In this document: positions 32,622 to 42,201 of the stretch, one piece after another
How the letters are laid out: every line of letters starts with the position of its first letter
How positions within the stretch are numbered: position 1 is the stretch's first letter
Origin: Actinomadura rayongensis
Lineage (GTDB): Bacteria; Actinomycetota; Actinomycetes; Streptosporangiales; Streptosporangiaceae
Direction: 5' to 3'
Length of the DNA: 64,000 nucleotides
Assembly (NCBI RefSeq): GCF_009831215.1
Contig: NZ_WUTW01000001.1
Location: 558,001-622,000 of the forward strand
The notes under the pieces: model-generated
What the model saw: only the letters and a program-made list of their open reading frames with translations
Told to the model about the DNA's origin: nothing
Databases searched by the model: none
Made by a program: the position numbers and the translations under genes

Positions 32622-33530
32622 GTGACAGCCAAGACCAACCGGGACACCGGCGACGCCGACGACGTCGCCGAGACCGCCGAGGTCGCGGCCGAGGAGGAGT
32701 CCCCCGCCGCGTCCTCGCCCGAATCGTCCGAGGCGTCCGAGGCGTCCGGGTCGGGTCGGCGCAAGCGCCGCGTCCGCGTCATCGAGGTGATCGAGGACGA
32801 CGAGGAGCTGGACGACGTCCTCGCCCGCATCGACGCGGAGGACGGCGAGCCCGAGGCCAAGGCCGCTCCGAAGGCCGCTCCCAAGGCCGCGCCCAAGCTT
32901 GAGAAGGCCGCGGAGAAGGACGAGCCGGAGGCTCCCGCTCCCGCCCGTCCGGTGCTGCTCGGGCTCCCGCTGGCGCAGGCCGTCGCGCTGATCGTCGTCG
33001 TGGCCGTGCTCGCGTCGCTCGCGCTCTGGCAGTGGCGGTCGGCGAGCGGCAAGGCGTCCGAGGCGTCCGAGCGCGCCGCCGTCGCGAAGATCGCCCGCCA
33101 GTACGGGGACGTCGCGGCGAACTACAACGCGTCCAACTACCGGGAGCAGATCGCCGCCGCCGAGAAGCTCATGGGCGGCGACCTGCTCGACCGGTACAAG
33201 AACCAGACGGCGCCGGGGATCATCAACACGTTCAAGGCCGGGGAGACGACGGCGTCGCTGACGTCCCGGTCGGTGGCCGTGTTCGTCGGGGACGTCAACG
33301 ACAAGTTCGCGACGGCCGTCGTCCAGGTCGACATCGAGGGCCGCACGCCGCAGGGCGCCACCGAGGCCCCCGCGAACCTCATCCGCCTCGCGCTCGCGAA
33401 GATCGACGGCGGGTGGAAGGTGACGAAGCAGTACGCGTCCGGCGAGAACGACCAGACGCAGGCCCAGAACCAGAACGGCTCGACGCTCCCCACGGCGAAC
33501 CCCAGCACGTCCCCGACGAAGAAGAACTGA
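32622..33530 (+). CDS. Mce-associated membrane protein (Mas)
   Basis: 302 residues from GTG 32622 (GAGGAG upstream; GTG 32613 also in frame). An acidic, disordered cytosolic head (about 1-115, with Ala-Pro-Lys repeats like those in MceE), one membrane helix ('GLPLAQAVALIVVVAVLASLAL'), then an extracytoplasmic domain of about 150 residues with 'YNASNYREQIAAAEKLMGGDLLDRY', the mark of Mce-associated proteins. These are thought to stabilise Mce complexes. Confidence 0.85.
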   Translation: MTAKTNRDTGDADDVAETAEVAAEEESPAASSPESSEASEASGSGRRKRRVRVIEVIEDDEELDDVLARIDAEDGEPEAKAAPKAAPKAAPKLEKAAEKDEPEAPAPARPVLLGLPLAQAVALIVVVAVLASLALWQWRSASGKASEASERAAVAKIARQYGDVAANYNASNYREQIAAAEKLMGGDLLDRYKNQTAPGIINTFKAGETTASLTSRSVAVFVGDVNDKFATAVVQVDIEGRTPQGATEAPANLIRLALAKIDGGWKVTKQYASGENDQTQAQNQNGSTLPTANPSTSPTKKN

Positions 33531-33547
33531 CCGGCGTCCGGCGCCGC

Positions 33548-33582
33548 AGCGCCCCGCCCGGCCCTACGCCGCGCGGGGCGCT
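33548..33582 (+). terminator. Hairpin terminator after the mce operon
   Basis: AGCGCCCCGC (33548-33557) pairs perfectly with GCGGGGCGCT (33573-33582) around a 15-base loop. No T-run follows, as in many high-GC actinobacterial terminators. Confidence 0.55.
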
Positions 33583-33652
33583 CGCCGTCGGGGCAGGAAT
33601 AAGCCGGGAACGTCGGGGACTGTACGTGTCGGGGGCAACGGGGAGGCTTGGG

Positions 33653-34132
33653 ATGGAGATCGCGGACGACGCCGTGATCCCGGACGTGGTCCGGGAGTTC
33701 GGATCGCTGCTCGGCGCGGCGACGCTGCTGGAACGCATCGCGAACCGCGAACTGGAACGCCGCTGCGGCATCAAGTACGCGATGTTCGAGGTGCTGCTGC
33801 GGCTTTCCCCGACCGGTGACGCGTGCCGCGCGACGATGGGCACGCTCGCCGGCCAGCTCACCTTCACCAGCGGCGGCATGACCCGCCTGATCGACCGGAT
33901 GGAGGCGCAGGGCCTGGTCGTCCGGACGACGGCCGAAGGCGATCGCCGCCGCCAGAACGTCGCGATCACCGAGGCCGGCGAGACCAAACTGGCCGAAGCC
34001 CTGTTCGTCCACGCCGAGACGTTGCGCCGCCATTTCGCCGGCCCGCTGACCTCCGAAGAACGCGCGTCCCTGGCCACCGCCCTCCGCCGCCTCCGCACCG
34101 CCGCCAAAGAAGAACTCGGCACCCTTCCCTAG
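33653..34132 (+). CDS. MarR-family regulator
   Basis: 159 residues from ATG 33653 (GGGAGG six bases upstream). Helical dimer region, then a winged HTH: 'MGTLAGQLTFTSGGMTRLIDRMEAQGLVVRTTAEGDRRRQNVAITEAG' (only its key part quoted: 'TSGGMTRLIDRMEAQGLV', 'GDRRRQNVAIT'). MarR regulators typically respond to small hydrophobic or phenolic ligands. Position after the mce genes suggests it controls lipid import, but it has its own promoter region and lies beyond the hairpin. Confidence 0.9.
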   Translation: MEIADDAVIPDVVREFGSLLGAATLLERIANRELERRCGIKYAMFEVLLRLSPTGDACRATMGTLAGQLTFTSGGMTRLIDRMEAQGLVVRTTAEGDRRRQNVAITEAGETKLAEALFVHAETLRRHFAGPLTSEERASLATALRRLRTAAKEELGTLP

Positions 34133-34153
34133 CCCGCGTCCGGCGGCGGGTTC

Positions 34154-37100
34154 TCATGGGCCTGCGGAGCCCGCTTCTCCGCCGAGACGCGCGCCGATCG
34201 CCCTCGCCTCGGCGGTGGCCGCGGTGGCTTCGCTCGTCCGTCCCAATTCGCGCAGGACCCGCGCTAGCCACAACAGGGAACGCGCCAGGCCATTGCCGTG
34301 GCGGACCGGATCCACTGCGGAAAGCTCACGGAAGACGTTGACCGCGTCCTTCGCGGCATCGAGCGAGCCTTCGACGTCGCCCCGCGCGAATCGCACCTCG
34401 GCGAGCCGGTTGAGCGCTTCCCCGGCGGCCTCGTGGTTCCCCGCCGTCCGGAAACAGGCGGCGGCTTTGGCATAGGCGGAGACGGCCGCCACGAGGTGCC
34501 CGGCGTCGCTCTCGATCCTGCCGAGCTGCCGCCAGCCGTCCGCCTCACCGGCAAGGTTCCCGAGCGTTCGATGCACATCAATGGCGTGCCGCTGAACGTC
34601 CGCCGCCTCCGTGAGGCCTTCGTTCTCGATCAGGCTCCGGACGAGTTCGGACGCGAACTCCGCCTCCCGTTCCCGGTCGCCGATGCGCTGGGCGAGATAG
34701 AACGCCTCGCGGTGCGCGGTGACGGCCCGTTCGGGGTTGTGCAGCACGCGTTCCATGCGTCCGAGTTCATTGAGAAGAGCGCTCTCCCGGCCGGGCTCCT
34801 CGGCCTCCCGGCACACGTCGGCGGCCTCACGGAGGACGCTCACGGCATCGTCCTCGCGCTGCTCCATCGCGAACGTGCGGGCTTCGTCGGTGAGCGCGGC
34901 GATCCGGGCGTCGAGGTCGTCGGCGTCCCGCGCGATGGAAGCGGCCGTCCGGAAGTGCTCGCGGGCCTCTTCCAATCGTCCGAGAGCACGCAAGGCGACA
35001 CCGAGTCCGCTCACCGCCCGCGCCTGCCCCGACCCGTCGTCCAGGTCCCGGAAAAGCCGGACGGCCTCCCTGGAGACATCGACGGCATCCTCCACCCGGC
35101 CGACATGAATCAGGACGCGTCCGAGCAGAACGAGATCCGAAGCGAGCCGGGCGGAGGCATCTTCCGGGGACTCCCCATGCTGCTCACGACGAATGCGCAC
35201 GGCCTCTTCGACCACGGGCAGCGTCTCCGCCCATCGGCGGGCATCGACCAGGCGTCCCCCGAGGTCCTCCAGCAGGTCGGCGAGCGGCCTGCCGAAGTCG
35301 TCCGGACGTTCCGCGAACAGTTCCCGCAAGGGCCGGACCAACGCGCGAAGCGCCTCGATCGGCGCGTCATCGCCGTCCGCCGAAAGCCGACTCGCGATGC
35401 TCAGCGCCGTACCGCTCAACCGGCCGCTGATCAGAAGCGGTGCGACGCCCTTCTGGCTCGTGAGCGCTTCGGTCAGCGTGTCCAGGGCCTGGCGTGCGTT
35501 GCCCGCCGCATCGAGGCGTTGGGCGTAGGTGACGAGCAGGGACGCGAGCATCGCCCGGTTCTCCGCATCGTCCTCACCCAGCCGCCGCTGATAGTCGACG
35601 GCCTCCGCCATCACCGCGACGGCCTCGTCCAGATGCCCGGACTCCTCATGACGGTCGGACAAATTCTGAAGATGCCACACGAGGGAAGGCACCGATTCCG
35701 GGTCGGCGTCGGCGCGCGCCCGGAGGATGGTGACCGCCTCGTCGACAGCGGCCAGTGCCTCCGCGTGACGATCATCTCGCGCCAGCGCCAACGACAGGTT
35801 TCCCAGCGACTGGGCGAGGCCGGACGGATCGTGATCCGGCCGTCCATCGAGAAACCGTCGCCAGAGTTCCACGGCTTCGTCGATCGCGGCCAGCGAACCG
35901 TCCGCCTCGCCGAGCGCGAGAAGCAGCGGCGAGTGCTGGTCGAGTTCAAGGGCGAGCGCCGGGATGAGTTCTTCATCCTCCTGCGCGCCACGGCGGAGCG
36001 TCTCGATCTGCTTCTCGTTGACCGTACGGGCTTCGGCCCATTTCCCTTTCTGGATGAGGACGAACCGGAGTGCGCTTCGTCGCCGCCGGGTGTCCTCGTG
36101 CCCTTCACCGAGGACCCGTTCGGAGTCCGCCACCAACTCCTGATGGGTGGCGAACGCGTGGTCCGGTGTGAGCCAGACGACCAAGGCGGCGAGCTGCTCC
36201 CGCAGGTCCAGGACGTCAGGAGGTCCGTTCCTCAGCCGCTGCGAGATGTCGAGAGCCGCAAGCGTCTCGCGGCGCGCCTGCTCGCGGTCGCCTTCGTCCA
36301 TGAGGACGCGTATGGAATCGACGTGGGCCCGCAGCGTGTCCTGTTCGGCCTGCGCAGGCTCGGAAGGCGGAGTCGTTTCGTCGGTATCCGACACGGCCAG
36401 GCGCAGGGTGCGGCTGGGTTCGTTGGCGCGAAAGAAATAGGCCGTGCCGGGGGTGAGGCGGACGGCCCGGGAAAAGAGTTTCGTGGAATCGCGGGGAGTG
36501 ATGGGCCCGACGGCGAGACGCCAGCTCAGCAGGGGCAGCAGCGAGTTCCACTGCGACGAGTTCTCCAGTTCCGTCGCGGCGAGGATCAGGTGAACGCCGA
36601 CCGCCGCGCCGCCGGACGCGACCTGGCGCAGCAGGCGGATCAACTCGGGAAGATGCGGCGGGAGCGTCAATGAAAGGTCGACGATGATGACCAGGCGCGG
36701 AGTGGAACGGACGTCTCCCTGCCGCCCGTCCAGCTCACCGGCCATCAGCGCGATCAAAGTGTTCCTGCGAACTTCGTCACCGAGCAATTCGGACGCCGAT
36801 CGCAGCAGCCCGTTCTCCCGCTCGGCGAACGGACTCTCGCCGAGCGCGAGCCCGACCACGTCCACCTCGGGCGGCAGGGCCGCCACGATCGCGCGCAGTA
36901 CGGGGCCGCGCTCGTCCATCCCGCCGAGGACCAGGCCGTGCGGCCGGTCCGCGAGCGGGTCAAGGACGACCGGTTCCCCGGCGTCGTCCCGGCCGAGCGT
37001 CACGGGAGCTGCGACGGGCGCGGGGCGCTCATCATCAGTGCCGCCCCAGAGCCGCATCCAAGCGGCGAAATGCTCGTCTTTCACGTCAACGGGCACCTGG

Positions 37101-39622
37101 GTGAAACGCGACGGGATGAGTGGACGCCCGCTACCTTCGATGAGCACCTCGAACACGGCTTCGGTCGTGATGAAGGCAAGGTCGGCTCGGGAATCGGCCA
37201 TTCGTCGTTTGAACGCCGGCGCGTCCAGCATCCGGGCCGCCTCGATGATGGCCCTACCGACCAGAGAGATTTCGTCGGGCACGACAACGCCGGTGCTCAG
37301 TGCCACACGCATTTGGAAGCTCTCCGGTGCGGCCGACCGCTCGTTGTGACGCCGCAACGACTCGGCAAGGGACGGCAACATGGGGGCCAGCAGGACGTCG
37401 GCCAGCACGCCGGGTGGCGCGACGATAAGGAAGCCGTCGCCACGATTTTCGATGTGGCAGTCGTTCCAGGGGACGTTCGCCGCGTTGAAGGCGTCGCGCA
37501 GCAGGTTGGACATCACCTGGAGGATTCGGTAGCGGTCATCCTCGGTGCGGTGCGGGGATGAAAAACCGGCCACATCGGTGAAGATGACCGTCCGCGCGGT
37601 GTTTTCCCCGCCGCCCCACGACCCGAACCACGCGGTGACACCGTCGGCGACGGACACTCGCGTGAACGGCGCGGCGGGATCGGCGTCCGGGGCCTCGGCG
37701 CGGATCGCGCTGACCAGCTCGTCCGAGGCGAGTACCGCGACGTCTGCGCCCTCTCGGATCAGGCTCTCGCGATGAGCGAGCGTCCGGAGCAGAAGATCCA
37801 ATCTCACGAAAGCGGGGGCTCGAACGTTTACCGAGGAGAGGGGCAGTGCGTCGGCGTGAAGCGCGACGCGCAGCCGGACCGGTTCCGTGGCGTGCTCGTT
37901 GTGCGCGTCCACGGACGCACGCAGAGCAGGAAGGAGATCGTCCATGATCTGGCGAGGCCGAACGTCCGCCGAGTACGCGGCCACGACTTTGTTCTCGTCG
38001 TCGTGGAGGAGGGCCGGTCTCGGCAGCCCGACCATGGTGCTGGCTACCAGGAGGATGCTTTCGGCGACGAGCCTCCTGAACGGCGCCGTGCCGGTGCGGG
38101 CGGCGGGCGGGAGGAGCTCGACCGCCACGGCGCAGCGGAACGGTGCCGGGGTCTCGGCGCGGGGCGCGCCGGGCTGGAGGTGGGCGCGCGTCCCCGGGCC
38201 GACGTGGGCGAACTCGTGGTCGTCCGTCGTGATCGTGTGGGTGCCGCCGGGGGAGTGGAGCAGGGCGGGGAAGCGCTCGACGGCCGTCCCGGCGCGGCGC
38301 TTGATCTCGTCCGAGATCGCCCGCAGCACGTACCGCGTGTGCTGTTCCGCCGGACGCGGCAGCGTCGCGAGCAGGGCGTCGCGGGCGCCGGGCACGAAGG
38401 TGTACCGTCCGTCCTCCCCGGCGACGGGCCGTAGCAGCCCGCTCAGCAGCACCTCCGCGAGCTGCGCCGGCCCGGACGCGCCGAGGATCCGCCGCTGGAT
38501 CAGCCGCATCACCGGCAGGGACGGCTCCGACACCGCCACATGCGCCGCCAGCTCCGCCGCCTCCGGCGACGCCGATGTCAGGAACCGCCGCACCCGGTCC
38601 CCGATCGGCAGCTCCCGCTCGCGCCGCACGGGCGAGGCGGCCGGCGGGTTCGCCGGGAACACGGCCACGGCCGTTGCCTCCGGCCCGCCCCCGGCCAGCA
38701 GCCGCGCCCAGCCCGCGAACCAGCGCGGCGCGGCGTGCAGCACCGGGACGGGCAGGCCGTCCGGCGCCTCCCCGTCGTACGGGGCGAACCGCAGGTCCCG
38801 GTTCGGCGCGGCCGGCCGGGGCAGCGCCGCGAGCCCCGGCAGCGTCGGCGCCGCCGTCCGCCGCCAGAGGCGTTCGGGCAGCGGCTGGAGGATCGCGACC
38901 GGCCCGGTGGAGGCGAGGCGCCGGACGGTCCGCCGCGCGCGGCCGTCCCACCAGTGCGGCCCGGAGCAGTCGCTGAGGACGAGGATCGCGTGCCGTCCCG
39001 TCGGGTCGAGCAGCGTGGACGGGTCCAGCGCGCGACCACCGGACAGGACGCGCCCCGACCGCGCCAGGAACACGACCCGAACATCGCGGAACGCGCCCTG
39101 CCGCACCAGCGTCTCGGCCAGCTCCCGCGCGAGCGGACGCCACAGCCCCATCGTCGGCCCGGTGTCCACCACGAGGGTGAGGGTCAGCCAGCGTTCGGGC
39201 GCGGGGACCATCACCGGCGACCACCGGCCGGTGTCGGCGATGCGGGCGGCCGTGGCCTCCTCGTCCAGTTCCCGGGCCGTCCGCGACGGGATCCGCCGCT
39301 TCAACGGCCGCAGCGCCCGCTGCACCGCCAGCGGATCGGGCAGCATCGGCGCGGTCGGCACCAGCACCGACAGCGCGTCCCCGGCGGTCTCCGTCGGCGC
39401 GCCGCGCGGATGCAGCGCCGTCGGCGGCTCCGGGGGCGGGCGCGGCGGCGCGGTGGGCGGCGGCGCCGGTTCCGCCGCCGCGTCCGGTGCGCGCTCGCGC
39501 CGCGCCGGCGACGCGGGCGACACGGGAAGATGGGCGGCCAGCCAGAGCATCTCGCTCAGCTCGACCGCGTCCGGCTCCACTCCGGCCTCCCCGAGGACGG
39601 CGCGGAACCGGTCAATCGTCAT
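34154..39622 (-). CDS. Giant SAV_2336-type vWA protein with cyclase-like, EccC-like and TPR domains
   Basis: 1822 residues. Start ATG overlaps the MoxR gene end by 11 bases. Order: an N-terminal helical SAV_2336-type domain (1-35) and a Pro-rich linker; a vWA-like domain (about 145-245, degenerate metal site 'VVDTGPTM', 'LSDCSGPHWW'); a winged/helical part; a first nucleotidyl-cyclase-like domain (about 493-665) that looks inactive; a second one (about 676-858) with 'VIFTDVAGFSSP' and 'NRGDGFLIV', so metal-binding Asp residues are kept; and an EccC/FtsK-like domain (about 870-1075) with no P-loop ('GLVLGGMDERG') but 'RLVIIVDLSL' and 'GVHLILAATEL'. A TPR array fills about 1090-1815. Third gene of the conflict-type operon. 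Confidence 0.85.
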   Translation of the reverse strand: MTIDRFRAVLGEAGVEPDAVELSEMLWLAAHLPVSPASPARRERAPDAAAEPAPPPTAPPRPPPEPPTALHPRGAPTETAGDALSVLVPTAPMLPDPLAVQRALRPLKRRIPSRTARELDEEATAARIADTGRWSPVMVPAPERWLTLTLVVDTGPTMGLWRPLARELAETLVRQGAFRDVRVVFLARSGRVLSGGRALDPSTLLDPTGRHAILVLSDCSGPHWWDGRARRTVRRLASTGPVAILQPLPERLWRRTAAPTLPGLAALPRPAAPNRDLRFAPYDGEAPDGLPVPVLHAAPRWFAGWARLLAGGGPEATAVAVFPANPPAASPVRRERELPIGDRVRRFLTSASPEAAELAAHVAVSEPSLPVMRLIQRRILGASGPAQLAEVLLSGLLRPVAGEDGRYTFVPGARDALLATLPRPAEQHTRYVLRAISDEIKRRAGTAVERFPALLHSPGGTHTITTDDHEFAHVGPGTRAHLQPGAPRAETPAPFRCAVAVELLPPAARTGTAPFRRLVAESILLVASTMVGLPRPALLHDDENKVVAAYSADVRPRQIMDDLLPALRASVDAHNEHATEPVRLRVALHADALPLSSVNVRAPAFVRLDLLLRTLAHRESLIREGADVAVLASDELVSAIRAEAPDADPAAPFTRVSVADGVTAWFGSWGGGENTARTVIFTDVAGFSSPHRTEDDRYRILQVMSNLLRDAFNAANVPWNDCHIENRGDGFLIVAPPGVLADVLLAPMLPSLAESLRRHNERSAAPESFQMRVALSTGVVVPDEISLVGRAIIEAARMLDAPAFKRRMADSRADLAFITTEAVFEVLIEGSGRPLIPSRFTQVPVDVKDEHFAAWMRLWGGTDDERPAPVAAPVTLGRDDAGEPVVLDPLADRPHGLVLGGMDERGPVLRAIVAALPPEVDVVGLALGESPFAERENGLLRSASELLGDEVRRNTLIALMAGELDGRQGDVRSTPRLVIIVDLSLTLPPHLPELIRLLRQVASGGAAVGVHLILAATELENSSQWNSLLPLLSWRLAVGPITPRDSTKLFSRAVRLTPGTAYFFRANEPSRTLRLAVSDTDETTPPSEPAQAEQDTLRAHVDSIRVLMDEGDREQARRETLAALDISQRLRNGPPDVLDLREQLAALVVWLTPDHAFATHQELVADSERVLGEGHEDTRRRRSALRFVLIQKGKWAEARTVNEKQIETLRRGAQEDEELIPALALELDQHSPLLLALGEADGSLAAIDEAVELWRRFLDGRPDHDPSGLAQSLGNLSLALARDDRHAEALAAVDEAVTILRARADADPESVPSLVWHLQNLSDRHEESGHLDEAVAVMAEAVDYQRRLGEDDAENRAMLASLLVTYAQRLDAAGNARQALDTLTEALTSQKGVAPLLISGRLSGTALSIASRLSADGDDAPIEALRALVRPLRELFAERPDDFGRPLADLLEDLGGRLVDARRWAETLPVVEEAVRIRREQHGESPEDASARLASDLVLLGRVLIHVGRVEDAVDVSREAVRLFRDLDDGSGQARAVSGLGVALRALGRLEEAREHFRTAASIARDADDLDARIAALTDEARTFAMEQREDDAVSVLREAADVCREAEEPGRESALLNELGRMERVLHNPERAVTAHREAFYLAQRIGDREREAEFASELVRSLIENEGLTEAADVQRHAIDVHRTLGNLAGEADGWRQLGRIESDAGHLVAAVSAYAKAAACFRTAGNHEAAGEALNRLAEVRFARGDVEGSLDAAKDAVNVFRELSAVDPVRHGNGLARSLLWLARVLRELGRTSEATAATAEARAIGARLGGEAGSAGP

Positions 39623-40586
39623 CGGCGCCGCCGCCCAGATGCGGCATGATCCGGTCGGCGAGCGCGGCCCGGTCCGGCACGTCCGCGTGGCGGCACAGGT
39701 AGACGGCGTTGAGGAGCTGGTCGGTCGCGAGCGTGTGCGTCGCCGACCGGTCCAGGAACCGGCGGACCAGGTCCTCGCTCTCGTCCGCCAGGTCGCCGAG
39801 ATGTTCGCGGACGATCGCGGAAAGCTCGTCCACGCCGGTCGGCTGCCGCAGCTCCAGCGTGATGCAGCGGCGCAGGAACGCGGGCGGGAACTCGCGTTCG
39901 CCGTTGCTGGTCATGACGACGAACGGGAACGCCGCGCACCGCACCGCCGCGCCGTTCACGGTCACGCGCGGACCGTCCGCGCTGAGCACCGACGCGATGG
40001 GATCCGCGCGCCGCGCCAGCTCGGGGATCTCGTACTCGCCCTTCTCGAAGATCGTGAGGAGGTCGTTGGGCAGGTCGATGTCGCTCTTGTCGATCTCGTC
40101 GATGAGCAGGACGCGGGGCCGCGCGTAGGGGAGCAGCGCGGTCCCGAGCGGACCGAGCCGGACATAGCGCCCGATGTCGTCGTCCTGCTCCGGCTCCCGG
40201 CCCGCCGCGTACAGGCGGGTCAGCGGGTCGTACTGGTAGAGCCCGTCCCGCAGCGTCACCCGGCTCGTGATCGGCCAGTGCAGCACCGGCCCGAGCTTCA
40301 GCTCGTGCGCCACCGCGTACGCCAGCGTCGACTTGCCCGTCCCCGGCGGCCCGGTCACCAGCAGCGGACGCCGCAGGTAGAGCGCCGCGTTCACCTGCTG
40401 GACCGCGTCCTCGGACGGCAGATACGTCGTCGCCCGGTGCTCGCTCCCCGAATCCCCGGTCACCGGCGGCAGCGGCGGCCCGCCGTCGAAACGCCGCCAG
40501 CGCGGCGGCTCGGGCAGCCGGTCGATGCCGTCGTGCGGTTCGCGGCGGCCGGTGTACAGCAGCCAGTCGGCCATCTCATCGGGCAT
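39612..40586 (-). CDS. MoxR-type AAA+ ATPase
   Basis: 324 residues from ATG 40586, one base after the stop of the protease gene. Walker A GPPGTGKS (79-86), Walker B 'VLLIDEIDKSD' (about 159-169), sensor 1 'FVVMTSNGEREFPPAFLRRC' with Arg finger region. MoxR ATPases act as chaperone-like remodelers with vWA partners, and here the vWA protein is encoded next. With the VMAP-type protease it makes a ternary NTP-dependent conflict module (vWA-MoxR-VMAP), an arrangement known from bioinformatic surveys. Confidence 0.92.
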   Translation of the reverse strand: MPDEMADWLLYTGRREPHDGIDRLPEPPRWRRFDGGPPLPPVTGDSGSEHRATTYLPSEDAVQQVNAALYLRRPLLVTGPPGTGKSTLAYAVAHELKLGPVLHWPITSRVTLRDGLYQYDPLTRLYAAGREPEQDDDIGRYVRLGPLGTALLPYARPRVLLIDEIDKSDIDLPNDLLTIFEKGEYEIPELARRADPIASVLSADGPRVTVNGAAVRCAAFPFVVMTSNGEREFPPAFLRRCITLELRQPTGVDELSAIVREHLGDLADESEDLVRRFLDRSATHTLATDQLLNAVYLCRHADVPDRAALADRIMPHLGGGADDD

Positions 40587-40587
40587 G

Positions 40588-42201
40588 TCACGCCTCCATG
40601 CCGAGCGGGGGGTCGGGCAGGCGGGACGGATCGTCCCACAGCAGGGTCAGCTCGTGCCCGCGCGCGGGCAGCTCCTCCAGCCGCAGCCGCTGCGCGAGCG
40701 ACGGGAGGTCGTTCGGATGCTCGGCCTCGACGCGCGGCAGCAGCGCTGCCAGCCGCTCCCGGCCCGCGCAGCTCTCGTGCGCCGGACCGCCGCACGGAAC
40801 GCGCGGCCACAGCATCACCGGCACGCCGGTGTTCAGCGCGGCCGTCAGCGCCCCCTTGGCCGGACGGCTCCCGTACACGAGGACGCAGTGGTCGTCGTTC
40901 ACCTCCAGCCAGCGCTCGAACTCCCCGCGCGCCCGCGCCGCGCAGCCGACGGGCTGGGGGTCGCTGCGCCCGCGCTCACCCAGCCGCCGCCACCGACGAA
41001 AGGCCAGGTCACGACGTATCGAGCCGGGACGCAGCCGCTCCACGTCCCGCACCACCACCGGATACTTCCGCATCTTGATCTTGTGGACGCGGTCGATGTG
41101 CCACTCCTCGAACGGCTTGTGCAGCCAGCTCTCCGGCACCGCGAACTCGATCATCCAGTCATGCCCGACGAGCGCGCCCGCCGCCCGCTGCACCCGCTCC
41201 TCGATGGCCCGCCGCACCTCGTGCTCACTCACCTGGACGGTCTCCGCGGGCAGCTCCTCGCGTCCGTCGAGCCAGGTGTGCACCGTCAGCTCATAGGAGT
41301 TCCCATGCGTCACACGCTCCAGCCGAACGATCACCGACGCGGTACCGGCCTCCCGCTCGGCCGGCGCGGCGCCCAGATGCCGCCGCCGCCACGCGGCCAC
41401 CCCCTGCCGCGCCGACCCGTCCAGCCGCCGGCCGAGCGCCGCGACCCAGCGGCCGAGACGGTCCTCGCCCGGCCAGCCCTCCGCGACCTCCCGAACCGCC
41501 GCCCACACCGACGGGAGGTCCCCGGTCAGGCGACGTCCGACGATCGCGGCGAACTCGGCGTGCAAGGCCTCGGTCATCGCATGTCCGGCGAGCAGCGTCC
41601 GCAACTCCCGGCGCGCCGCGGCATCGAGCCAGTCCAGCGGGAGCACGTCGTCCAGTTCTTCGACATGGCGACGCAACGCGGTGAGCGGCATCATCAGCGC
41701 GCGGGCACCGTCGCCCACCGCGTCGGTGATCATGCCGTGGACCTCACCGGTCGCGGTGTCGTAGACGGCGGCACCACTGAACCCGGGCTCGATCCGGTCA
41801 CCGTCGAAAGTCTTGAGCGCCCACCGCTCGCCGCCCGCCACACCCCAGTCGGGTTCGCTCAACACCGAAGCGAACCGGATCGTCTCATCCCGCCGCCGGG
41901 GAAACCCGTACGTGCCGAACCGCCGCCCGGGCGGGGCACCGGGATCGGCGAACCGCGCAGGAGCGACGTCCACCGGCTCGTCCAGCGCAAGCACCACGAC
42001 ATCCCCCGGCTCCCCAGGCCGTTCCCAACCGGTAGGCCGCAGGACGCGCGCGAGCAGCTTGCCCGGACCGTCCGGAAAGTCGACGGACGTCTCGTCCAGC
42101 CCCGCGACGACATGCGCCGCCGTCAGGACCCGGTCCGACGTGACGAGGAACCCCGAACCCGCGGCGTCGCCGACGCGGACGCGCCATCCCCAGTCGACCA
42201 T
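40588..42201 (-). CDS. Trypsin-like protease with VMAP-C-like effector-associated region
   Basis: 537 residues from ATG 42201 (GGGGAGGAG upstream). No signal peptide, so the protease is cytosolic. Trypsin-like triad: His30 in 'LTAAH', Asp67 in 'GDVVVLAL', Ser142 in 'EPGFSGAA'. A small helical domain (about 185-265) resembles effector-associated domains. The C-terminal 270 residues contain 'EFAVPESWLHKPFEEWHID' and end 'LTLLWDDPSRLPDPP', the pattern of VMAP-C. Presumed effector of the three-gene system, released or activated by the MoxR/vWA pair (inference). Confidence 0.88.
   Translation of the reverse strand: MVDWGWRVRVGDAAGSGFLVTSDRVLTAAHVVAGLDETSVDFPDGPGKLLARVLRPTGWERPGEPGDVVVLALDEPVDVAPARFADPGAPPGRRFGTYGFPRRRDETIRFASVLSEPDWGVAGGERWALKTFDGDRIEPGFSGAAVYDTATGEVHGMITDAVGDGARALMMPLTALRRHVEELDDVLPLDWLDAAARRELRTLLAGHAMTEALHAEFAAIVGRRLTGDLPSVWAAVREVAEGWPGEDRLGRWVAALGRRLDGSARQGVAAWRRRHLGAAPAEREAGTASVIVRLERVTHGNSYELTVHTWLDGREELPAETVQVSEHEVRRAIEERVQRAAGALVGHDWMIEFAVPESWLHKPFEEWHIDRVHKIKMRKYPVVVRDVERLRPGSIRRDLAFRRWRRLGERGRSDPQPVGCAARARGEFERWLEVNDDHCVLVYGSRPAKGALTAALNTGVPVMLWPRVPCGGPAHESCAGRERLAALLPRVEAEHPNDLPSLAQRLRLEELPARGHELTLLWDDPSRLPDPPLGMEA

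Noticed and set aside
30174..33000. Ala-Pro-Lys repeats in mceE and the Mce-associated gene as a mobile repeat
   Set aside because: They are ordinary disordered linkers, with no DNA-level repeat structure beyond codon reuse.
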